Source of the DNA: Lysobacteraceae bacterium 2PB
GTDB taxonomy: Bacteria; Pseudomonadota; Gammaproteobacteria; Xanthomonadales; Xanthomonadaceae
Direction: 5' to 3'
Assembly (NCBI GenBank): GCA_005502915.1
Contig: SCMT01000025.1
Location: 1-63,253, forward strand
Length of the DNA stretch: 63,253 bases
Under the pieces are notes generated by a model. That model was not told the origin of the DNA, did no database searches, and worked only from the letters and a program-made list of their open reading frames with translations. Positions 56,513-63,253 of the stretch are shown here, in pieces (position 1 is the stretch's first letter; each line of letters opens with the position of its first letter). Made by a program: the position numbers and the translations under genes.

Positions 56513-58786
56513 GTGGTGCTTCCCGCGGAACTGCAAGTCATCGCTCCGCTTGCGCTGGCGGCCGCGCTCGGACTGGTGCTGCTCGTCGTCTGGAGCCGGC
56601 GCCAGCGCGCCGAGAAGCGCCACATCCGGCAGATCCGCGAACGCGAGGAGCGATTGAAGCTCGCCCTGTGGGCCTCCTCGGAGCAGTACTGGGACTACGA
56701 CCTGCGCACCGGCCACATGCACCGGATGTGGGTCGACACCCGCAGCGTCGCCCCGGAACTGCGGGTGCTGACGATGACCGAGAGCGACCATCGCATCCAT
56801 CCCGACGACCGCACCCAGGTCGAGGACCGCATGCGCCGCCACCTGCGCGGCGAGACCGAGATCTTCCTGTCCGAACATCGCGTGCTGGATTCCCACGGCG
56901 AGTGGCTGTGGGTCCGCGCCCGCGGCCGGGTGGTCGAGGTCGGCGCCGATGGCCGCGCCCGGCGTGTCGCCGGCACCGCGCGCGACATCACCCGCATCCG
57001 CCAGGCCGAGCGCGAGCGGCGCATCGCCATCGCCGTGCTGCACAGCATGAACGAAGCCGTGGCGGTGCTCGACCGCGACTTCAACTTCGTCTCGATCAAT
57101 CCCGCCTTCACCCGCACCACCGGCTACACCGAGCGCGAAGTGCTGGGCCACGGCGCCAACCTGCTCGACAGCACCCGCCACGACGTCGTGTTCTACGGCA
57201 AGGTGCGCCAAAAGCTGGCGAACGAGGGCCACTGGACCGGCGAGATGTGGCAGCGGCGCAAGAACGGCCAGGAATTCCTCTGCCAGGTCGAGTCCAACGC
57301 GACCGAGGGCATCACCGGCGAACAGCGCCTGTACGTCGTGGTGATCGCCGACATCACCCAGCAGAAGCGCGCCGAGCAGGAACTGCGCTACCTCGCCAAC
57401 TTCGACACCCTGACCAACCTGCCCAACCGGGCGATGCTGTCGGAGCGGCTGTCGCGGGCGATCGTGCGTGCGCGCCGGCAGAACCACCACATCGCCGTCC
57501 TGTTCCTCGACCTGGATCGGTTCAAGGACATCAACGACTCGCTGGGCCACACCGCCGGCGACCGCATCCTCCGCGCCACCGCGATGCGCCTGCAGGACAC
57601 CGTGGGCGAGCAGCAGACCGTCGCGCGCCTGGGCGGCGACGAGTTCACCGTGGTGCTGGAAAACCTGGCCGACGCCTCCGAAGCGGACCGCGTCGCGCGC
57701 GAGATCATCATGGCCTTCGAGGCGCCGCTGGTGCTGGACGACCGCCAGGAAGTGGTCATTTCCCCCTCCATCGGCATCAGCCTCTACCCCGACCACGGCC
57801 AGGTGCCGACCGAGCTGCTCAAGCAGGCCGACACCGCGATGTACCAGGCCAAGGCCGCCGGGCGCCGCACCTTCGTGCGCTACGACGACAGCATGGACGT
57901 GGCCAACCGCCGCCGCGCGCAGCTGTCCGGCGCGCTGCACAAGGTGCTGGATCGCGGCGAGCTGCGCCTGGTGTTCCAGCCGCGCCTGTCGCTGGCCGCG
58001 CAGCGCATCACCGGCGTCGAGGCCCTGCTGCGCTGGACCAGCGAGGAATACGGCGAGATCCCGCCGAACCTGTTCATCCCGCTGGCCGAGGAAAGCGGCC
58101 TGATCCTCGGCATCGGCGAATGGGTGCTGCGCGAAGCCTGCCGCACCCTGCGCCAGTGGCACGACGCCGGCATGACCTCGCTCAACGTCGCGGTGAACGT
58201 GTCCGTGGTCCAGCTGCTGCGCGGCGACTTCTCCGAGATCGTGCGCCGCGTGCTGGCCGACACCGGCCTGCCACCGCACGCGCTCGAACTGGAAGTCACC
58301 GAAAGCGTGCTGATGGCCAACGCCGAGCAGGCCGCCGCCAAGCTGCAGGCGCTGCGCGAGATGGGCGTGTCGCTGGCGATCGACGACTTCGGCACCGGCT
58401 ACTCGTCCCTGGCCTACCTCAAGCGCCTGCCGATCACCACGCTGAAGATCGACAAGACCTTCATCACCGACCTGAACCGGGACCCGGACGACACCGCGAT
58501 CACCACCACGGTCATCACCATGGCCCACTCGCTGGGCCTGACCGTGGTCGCCGAGGGCGTGGAGAGCGAAACCCAGATGCGCTTCCTCGACCATTTCCGC
58601 TGCGACGAGATCCAGGGCCACTGGCTGTCGCGCCCGGTCCCGCCGGCGGACTGCCTGGCCTTCATCCGGGCCTGGGTGCCGGGCAGCACCGCCAGCGCCG
58701 CCGGGAACGTCGCGCCGGACGCCCCGGCGGACAACTCGGCAGACGGCTCGACAGACAATCCGGCCAGCTCCGCCGGGCGCGCTTGA
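56513..58786 (+). CDS. PAS-GGDEF-EAL cyclic-di-GMP signalling protein
   Basis: This 757-residue protein has an N-terminal TM helix (LALAAALGLVLLVVWSRR), two PAS domains (about 50-165 and 170-290, each ending in a PAC segment such as RDITRIRQAE and ADITQQKRAEQ), a GGDEF domain with intact RLGGDEF, and an EAL domain with intact EALLRW, NVAVNVS, EVTESVL, DDFGTGYSS, KIDKTFI and AEGVES. Both cyclase and phosphodiesterase activity are possible. The cyclase inhibitory RxxD site is absent (GEQQ at that place). GTG 56513 or 56516 is the start; no ATG precedes the TM helix. A disordered Ala/Asp/Ser tail ends it. Confidence 0.93.
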   Translation: MVLPAELQVIAPLALAAALGLVLLVVWSRRQRAEKRHIRQIREREERLKLALWASSEQYWDYDLRTGHMHRMWVDTRSVAPELRVLTMTESDHRIHPDDRTQVEDRMRRHLRGETEIFLSEHRVLDSHGEWLWVRARGRVVEVGADGRARRVAGTARDITRIRQAERERRIAIAVLHSMNEAVAVLDRDFNFVSINPAFTRTTGYTEREVLGHGANLLDSTRHDVVFYGKVRQKLANEGHWTGEMWQRRKNGQEFLCQVESNATEGITGEQRLYVVVIADITQQKRAEQELRYLANFDTLTNLPNRAMLSERLSRAIVRARRQNHHIAVLFLDLDRFKDINDSLGHTAGDRILRATAMRLQDTVGEQQTVARLGGDEFTVVLENLADASEADRVAREIIMAFEAPLVLDDRQEVVISPSIGISLYPDHGQVPTELLKQADTAMYQAKAAGRRTFVRYDDSMDVANRRRAQLSGALHKVLDRGELRLVFQPRLSLAAQRITGVEALLRWTSEEYGEIPPNLFIPLAEESGLILGIGEWVLREACRTLRQWHDAGMTSLNVAVNVSVVQLLRGDFSEIVRRVLADTGLPPHALELEVTESVLMANAEQAAAKLQALREMGVSLAIDDFGTGYSSLAYLKRLPITTLKIDKTFITDLNRDPDDTAITTTVITMAHSLGLTVVAEGVESETQMRFLDHFRCDEIQGHWLSRPVPPADCLAFIRAWVPGSTASAAGNVAPDAPADNSADGSTDNPASSAGRA

Positions 58787-58817
58787 CCCCCGGCGAACGG
58801 CTGCCTATCGTGCCGAC

Positions 58818-59042
58818 ATGGAAACCGGTCCCGACATGATCGCCGAACTGCGCGCCCTCGCCGCCAAGGTCGAGACCCTCGCGCAGCGCGTCCAGCGGCT
58901 CGCCGAAGAGAACCGCAGCCTGCGCCTGCAGCAGGAGCAGCTGGCGAACGACCGGTCGCAGCTGCTGGCGAAGAACGAGCAGGCCCGCTCCCGCGTCGAA
59001 GCGATGATCGCGCGCCTGAAGTCCCTCGAACAGCACACCTGA
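58818..59042 (+). CDS. TIGR02449 coiled-coil protein (ZapB-like)
   Basis: This 74-residue protein is almost all coiled coil, with heptads through IAELRALAAKVETLAQRVQRL and EENRSLRLQQEQLANDRSQL. It matches the small TIGR02449 family encoded directly before zapA in many gammaproteobacteria and often described as ZapB-like. A role with ZapA at the division ring is inferred from position. It ends 10 bases before zapA. Confidence 0.88.
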   Translation: METGPDMIAELRALAAKVETLAQRVQRLAEENRSLRLQQEQLANDRSQLLAKNEQARSRVEAMIARLKSLEQHT

Positions 59043-59052
59043 GCCCGTCTCC

Positions 59053-59340
59053 ATGAGCGAAGCGGTCAACATCCGCATTCTCGACCGCGAATACACCGTC
59101 GGCGTCGATCCCGAACAGCGCGACAGCCTGCTGGCGGCGGCGCGGATGCTCGAAGGCAAGATGCGCGAAGTGCGCGGCAGCAACCGCATGGCCGCCGTCG
59201 ACCGCGTCGCGGTGCTCGCGGCGCTGAACCTCGCGCACGAACTGGAACTGATGCGCAACGAGCAGTCGGCCCGCGAACGCGAGATCGTGCGCACACTCGC
59301 CGAGATGAACCGCAAGCTCGACGCGCTCGGCGGCGAATAA
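59053..59340 (+). CDS. zapA: ZapA, cell division protein
   Basis: This 95-residue protein matches ZapA, which crosslinks FtsZ filaments. The N-terminal VNIRILDREYTVGVDPEQRD and the alpha-helical end (DRVAVLAALNLAHELELMRN) are typical. It follows the coiled-coil gene and precedes 6S RNA, the conserved zapA-ssrS-ygfA order. Confidence 0.95.
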   Translation: MSEAVNIRILDREYTVGVDPEQRDSLLAAARMLEGKMREVRGSNRMAAVDRVAVLAALNLAHELELMRNEQSAREREIVRTLAEMNRKLDALGGE

Positions 59341-59437
59341 CCGCGAACCGATCGCGATACGCCACATCGCGCACAGCGTTCCATGCGTGGAACCGCGCAT
59401 TCCGCAGCGCATCGATGAATGCAGCCGATCATCGGCC

Positions 59438-59465
59438 TTGCGCTTCGCCTTCGCCGACCTATACT
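59438..59465 (+). promoter_or_regulatory. Promoter of 6S RNA
   Basis: TTGCGC at 59438-59443 and TATACT at 59460-59465 are separated by 16 bases and fit a sigma-70 promoter. Transcription would start near 59471-59473, exactly where the closing stem of the 6S RNA begins. Confidence 0.8.
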
Positions 59466-59470
59466 GCACC

Positions 59471-59661
59471 TGCGTCCTCTGCCGTGAACGACGGCGCGCG
59501 CAAACATTCGCCTTGTCCCTTAATGACGACCACGGGGGCGCAGCGGAATCCGGGTGTGCATGTCCGCCTTCGCAGCGGAAAGCCCGATGGAAGCCAAGCG
59601 TCCCCACTTGAACCCCGGGTTCAAGGTCGTTTTCGCGAGCATCGGCATGGCGGAGGATGCA
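59471..59661 (+). ncRNA. ssrS: 6S RNA (ssrS)
   Basis: The gap between zapA and the 5-formyl-THF cyclo-ligase gene is the classical 6S locus. The ends 59471-59486 and 59646-59661 can form a continuous 16-pair closing stem, with three G-U pairs. The 3' half contains ACTTGAACCCCGGGTTCAAG, the hallmark of 6S RNA seen in E. coli as CTTGAACCAAGGGTTCAAGG. A promoter ends just before it. The RNA, about 190 nt, would bind sigma-70 RNA polymerase and repress it in stationary phase. Exact ends are uncertain by a few bases. Confidence 0.9.
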
Positions 59662-59700
59662 TTTCTTCCCGCGACGCGCGGTCCGCCGCGTGTCGCAGAC

Positions 59701-59734
59701 AAGCCCGCGCCCCGGCGCGGGCTTCGTCTTTTGT
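59701..59734 (+). terminator. Terminator after 6S RNA
   Basis: A GC-rich stem of 10-11 bases (59701-59711 with 59714-59724) is followed by CGTCTTTTGT. It lies 40 bases after the closing stem of 6S RNA, so the primary transcript may be trimmed back. Confidence 0.85.
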
Positions 59735-59831
59735 AGCGCCTGCAAAACGATCTGACCTGATGACGCATCGTGTTTTGGAATCGATCTCGCCGATGCCGCA
59801 CAATGCGCGTCCTCTTTCCCCCTGCGGTGCC

Positions 59832-60427
59832 ATGACCCCAAGCCCCGCCACCGACCAGCGCCGGACCCTGCGCCCGCTGCTGCGCGAGCGCCGCCGGCAA
59901 CTACCCGCCGCCGCACGCATCGCCGGCGCCGAGGCGCTGTCCGCGCGCCTGCTGGCCCTGCCCTTCGCGCCGCACGCCGGGCATGTCGCCGGCTACTGGG
60001 CCAGCGACGGCGAGATCGCCCTGCACGTCTGGCAGCTGCGCCTGCCGCCTGCCGTGACCTACTGCCTGCCGGTGCTCCACGACGACGGCCGCCTGCGCTT
60101 CGCGCCCTGGCGCGCGGGCGAGCCGCTGGTGACCAACCGCTACGGCATCCCCGAACCCGACACCGCCGAACTGCTGCCGGCCGAAGCCATGGCCCTGGTC
60201 GTGACCCCGCTGGTGGGCTTCGACGACCACGGCCAGCGGCTGGGCATGGGCGGCGGCTGGTACGATCGCAGCTTCGCCTTCCGCCGCGACACCGCCGCAC
60301 CGCCCTGGCTGGTCGGCGCCGGTTTCGCACTGCAGCACGTCGAGCCCCTGATCGCCGAGCCCTGGGATGTCGCGCTCGACGCGGTCTGCACCGAGGCCGA
60401 CACCCGTCTCTTCGCAACGAACGCCGC

Positions 60428-60431
<4 letters not shown>
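59832..60431 (+). CDS. 5-formyltetrahydrofolate cyclo-ligase
   Basis: This 199-residue enzyme converts 5-formyl-THF to 5,10-methenyl-THF with ATP. The N-terminal basic helix RRTLRPLLRERRRQLP and the family motif TPLVGFDDHGQRLGMGGGWYDRSF are present, and VAGYWASDGEI matches the substrate loop. It follows 6S RNA as ygfA does in E. coli. Its stop overlaps the EVE gene start (ATGA). Confidence 0.95.
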
Positions 60432-60895
<464 letters not shown>

Positions 60896-60902
60896 CCCAC
60901 CC

Positions 60903-61550
60903 ATGTCCGAAATGAAACGCCTGGCCGCGGAAAAGGCCCTCGAATACGTCGAAGACGGGATGATCGTCGGCGTCGGCACCGGCTCCACCGTGGCCTACTT
61001 CATCGACGGCCTCGCCCGCCTCAAGGACCGCATCAAGGGCACCGTCTCCAGCTCCGAGCAGAGCACCGAACGCCTGCGCAGCCACGGCATCGAGGTGATG
61101 GACCTCAACGCCACGGGTCCGCTGTCGCTGTACGTGGACGGCGCCGACGAATGCGACGGCAACCGCCGCCTGATCAAGGGCGGTGGCGCCGCGCTGACCC
61201 GCGAAAAGATCATCGCCGAGGCCAGCAAGACCTTCGTCTGCATCGTCGACCCGAGCAAGCAGGTCGGCATCCTCGGCCGTTTCCCGCTGCCGGTGGAGGT
61301 CATCCCGATGGCACGCAGCCTGGTCGCCCGCGAGATCGTCCGCATCACCGGCGGCCAGCCGGTCTGGCGCGACGACGTGGTCACCGACAACGGCAACTGG
61401 ATCCTCGACGTCCACGGCCTGGCGATCACCGACCCGGTCGGCATGGAGCGCGACCTGAACCAGATCCCGGGCGTGGTCAGCGTCGGCCTGTTCGCCCGCC
61501 GCCCCGCCGACGTGGTGATCGTCGGCGGCGAGCCGCCGGTGGTGCTGTAA
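60903..61550 (+). CDS. rpiA: RpiA, ribose-5-phosphate isomerase A
   Basis: This 215-residue enzyme interconverts ribose-5-phosphate and ribulose-5-phosphate. The phosphate loop [16 protein letters not shown] is at about 21-36, [10 protein letters not shown] holds the catalytic aspartates, and [18 protein letters not shown] carries the catalytic Glu and Lys. It matches E. coli RpiA (219 residues) across its length. It is the third gene of the cyclo-ligase/EVE/rpiA operon. Confidence 0.96.
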   Translation: MSEMKRLAAEKALEYVEDGMIVGVGTGSTVAYFIDGLARLKDRIKGTVSSSEQSTERLRSHGIEVMDLNATGPLSLYVDGADECDGNRRLIKGGGAALTREKIIAEASKTFVCIVDPSKQVGILGRFPLPVEVIPMARSLVAREIVRITGGQPVWRDDVVTDNGNWILDVHGLAITDPVGMERDLNQIPGVVSVGLFARRPADVVIVGGEPPVVL

Positions 61551-61565
61551 CCCGTTGATTTGCCA

Positions 61566-61625
61566 TAGAGCGGAGCTTGCTCCGCTCGAATCTTCGGACG
61601 AATGGAGCGGAGCTAGCTCCGCTCC
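61566..61625. repeat. Paired GAGC-rich palindromes, copy C (BIME-like)
   Basis: The first palindrome, 61566-61587 (AGAGCGGAGCTTGCTCCGCTC), is the same as that in copy B. The second, 61604-61625, is a perfect 22-base palindrome (GGAGCGGAGCT and its complement). A 16-base spacer separates them. The element directly follows rpiA. Being just after the stop of a plus-strand gene and before the polymerase, it probably stabilises or ends the rpiA message. Confidence 0.85.
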
Positions 61626-61718
61626 GCAAAAGCAGGGGTGCCATAATCCCCTCAGGCCCGTTCCGGCGAGCGGGCCCGCCAGACCCCCGCTCCAGACAAA
61701 CACGTTCGAACACCCCGC

Positions 61719-63143
61719 ATGCCCGTTGGGGCGGACATGCCGCAGACCTGCCGTCTTCCTGCGAGCCGCCCCGTGACCCTGCGCTGCCTCTTCGTCGACT
61801 TCAATTCGTATTTCGCCTCGGTCGAACAGGAAGACGACCCGCGCCTGCGCGGCCGGCCGGTCGGCGTGGTGCCGGTGATGGCGGAAAGCACCTGCTGCAT
61901 CGCCGCCAGCTACGAGGCCAAGGCCTACGGCGTGAAGACCGGCACGCCGGTCTGGGAAGCGCGCGAGCGATGCCCGGACATCGTACTCATCCAGGCCCGC
62001 CCGGCGCGCTACGTCGAAGTGCACCACCAGTTGATGGACGCGATCGGCGACTGCATCCCGCACGACAAGGCCGGCTCGATCGACGAAGTGCCGTGCTGGC
62101 TGATCGGCCGCGAGCGCAGGCGCGAGAACGCCGAGGCCATCGCCCGTCGCATCAAGCAGACCATCCGGGATCGCGGCTTCGAGGCGATCAAGTGCTCCAT
62201 CGGCATCGCACCGAACCAGTTCCTCGCCAAGACCGCCTCCGACATGCAGAAGCCCGACGGACTGACGGTACTGGAGCTGTCGGACCTGCCGCACAAGCTG
62301 CATGCACTGGAACTGCGCGACTTCTGCGGCATCGGCCCGTCGATGGAAAAGCGCCTGTGGCGCGCCGGGATTCATACGGTCGAGCAACTGTGCAGCGCGA
62401 CGCGCGAGCACCTGCGTGCCGCCTGGGGCAGCGTCGAGGGCGACCGCTACTGGCTGCAGCTGCGCGGCCACCACCTGCCCCACCGCGAAAGCCAGCGCGC
62501 CTCGGTCGGGCATTCGCACGTGCTCGGCCCGGAACTGCGCACCTATGCCGGCGCGCGCTCGGTGCTGTTCAAGCTGCTCGCGAAGGCCGCGATGCGCCTG
62601 CGCAACGAGGCATTCCTCGCCGGTGGCCTGGCGATCCGCATGCGCTTCGTCGGCATGGACAAGCGCTTCGAACGCGACCTGAGCTTCGCCCCGCTCGACG
62701 ACACGCCCACGTTCCTGAAGCTGCTCGGTCACGAACTCGAAGCCCTGGAACGCGCCCTCGCCTCCGGCCGCTGGAACCCGAAACGCCACCCGCCGCTGTC
62801 GGTCTCGGTCACGCTGGTGAATCTCGAACCGCGCGGCAGCGTCACCGCCGAGCTCATCCCCGAACGCCGGCGCAGCCAGGAGATGAGCGCCGTGCTCGAC
62901 CAGGTCAACAAACGCTACGGCAACAACGCCCTGTACTTCGGCGCGATGCAGAACGCCGTCTCGCAGCACGCCGCCCCCATGCGCATCGCCTTCGGCCAGA
63001 TCCCCGAGACCGCACTGGAAGACGAAGCCACCGACAGCGCCGCGCACGAGCTGTGGCTCAAGCGCGAACGCCAGTTCAAGGTCATGGCCGAAACCGCGCA
63101 CCGCGAGTCGCGCGACAGGCGCAAGCCGCAATCGCGGACGTAG
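61719..63143 (+). CDS. Y-family DNA polymerase (DinB-like)
   Basis: This 474-residue protein is a Y-family translesion polymerase. The catalytic carboxylates are in CLFVDFNSYFASVEQ (D27) and SIDEVPC (S120-E123), with YEAKAYGVKTG in the fingers and a helix-hairpin-helix FCGIGPSMEKRLWRAGI. It is longer than E. coli Pol IV (351), and the little-finger region ending SRT lacks an obvious beta-clamp motif (QxxLF), so replisome contact is unclear. ATG 61719, ATG 61737 and GTG 61773 are possible starts; the last gives a Pol IV-like N-terminus. No SOS box was recognised upstream. A CATAAT hexamer is at 61642-61647. Confidence 0.9.
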   Translation: MPVGADMPQTCRLPASRPVTLRCLFVDFNSYFASVEQEDDPRLRGRPVGVVPVMAESTCCIAASYEAKAYGVKTGTPVWEARERCPDIVLIQARPARYVEVHHQLMDAIGDCIPHDKAGSIDEVPCWLIGRERRRENAEAIARRIKQTIRDRGFEAIKCSIGIAPNQFLAKTASDMQKPDGLTVLELSDLPHKLHALELRDFCGIGPSMEKRLWRAGIHTVEQLCSATREHLRAAWGSVEGDRYWLQLRGHHLPHRESQRASVGHSHVLGPELRTYAGARSVLFKLLAKAAMRLRNEAFLAGGLAIRMRFVGMDKRFERDLSFAPLDDTPTFLKLLGHELEALERALASGRWNPKRHPPLSVSVTLVNLEPRGSVTAELIPERRRSQEMSAVLDQVNKRYGNNALYFGAMQNAVSQHAAPMRIAFGQIPETALEDEATDSAAHELWLKRERQFKVMAETAHRESRDRRKPQSRT

Positions 63144-63253
63144 GGTGTATATGGACTCCTCCCTGTTGCCAAGCGCTTTCGATCCAAGGTGAGATTGCGA
63201 GCGTATATCCGGCCTGTTGTCGAGGCTTTTGACCTCTGGCCATGATGGAGCAC
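63144..63253. other. Window end without a supported gene
   Basis: The last 110 bases are lower in GC than the gene before and contain the start of the next region. No complete or partial gene can be supported; a minus-strand frame entering from the right overlaps the polymerase gene and has shadow composition. Confidence 0.4.

Overview
The window reads as chromosomal DNA of a GC-rich gammaproteobacterium of the Xanthomonadaceae/Lysobacteraceae type (Lysobacter, Luteimonas, Xanthomonas relatives); the genus cannot be fixed from the sequence alone. Pointers are the suf operon led by its own Rrf2 regulator, the fused mannose-1-phosphate guanylyltransferase/mannose-6-phosphate isomerase, the AmgK-MurU cell-wall recycling pair, the zapA-6S RNA-ygfA order, and very high GC in all core genes. 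Coding density is high and many gene pairs are coupled by ATGA, GTGA or TGATG overlaps.

Layout. 1-7.8 kb: a SUF iron-sulfur assembly operon (Rrf2 regulator, sufB, an inserted Kelch protein and ACT protein, sufC, sufD, sufS, GNAT, Rieske protein) closed by a strong terminator. 7.9-16 kb: a Fur-box-controlled iron operon (TonB siderophore receptor, PiuC dioxygenase, PepSY membrane protein, DUF2271, DUF4198, ApbE, membrane-anchored diflavin reductase). 16-21.3 kb, minus strand: an envelope-stress operon like E. coli yjfIJKLMC (DUF2170 protein, PspA, a K+ channel with RCK domain, DUF2491, DUF350, DUF1190 lipoprotein, ATP-grasp ligase). 21.5-25.4 kb: diiron MBL protein, HutD, ComEA-like protein, M20 peptidase. 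25.4-29.4 kb: an accessory patch with a small secreted protein, a MASE1 sensor with a degenerate kinase end, a CI-like repressor that has lost its S24 catalytic dyad, and, divergent from it, a protein that looks like two fused CsrA domains. 29.5-41.6 kb: a complete assimilatory sulfate-to-cysteine cluster (TauE/SafE, cysD, cysNC, cysJ, cysI, cysH, cysB, cysG, cysK). 41.7-46.7 kb: HAD phosphatase, TonB-C-like protein, xanB, a MITE, amgK-murU. 46.8-54.4 kb: an ABC exporter, endonuclease V-like protein, and a two-gene ThDP decarboxylase plus flavin amine oxidase cassette. 54.5-63.1 kb: pepP and ygfB, divergent from a PAS-GGDEF-EAL protein, the TIGR02449 coiled-coil gene, zapA, 6S RNA, 5-formyl-THF cyclo-ligase, EVE protein, rpiA and a Y-family polymerase.

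The strongest candidates for something new are: the tandem CsrA-like protein lacking the canonical RNA-binding arginines, opposite a non-cleavable CI-like repressor with a shared operator; the amine oxidase/ThDP decarboxylase pair; the PspA-channel-ATP-grasp operon with tandem GTGACG repeats in front of a leader gene with a ribbon-helix-helix-like N-terminus; and the flavin-linked siderophore reduction operon. Three non-coding repeat families (a paired palindrome at three loci, a 272-bp TA-flanked MITE, and a perfect 20-bp hairpin) are also present.
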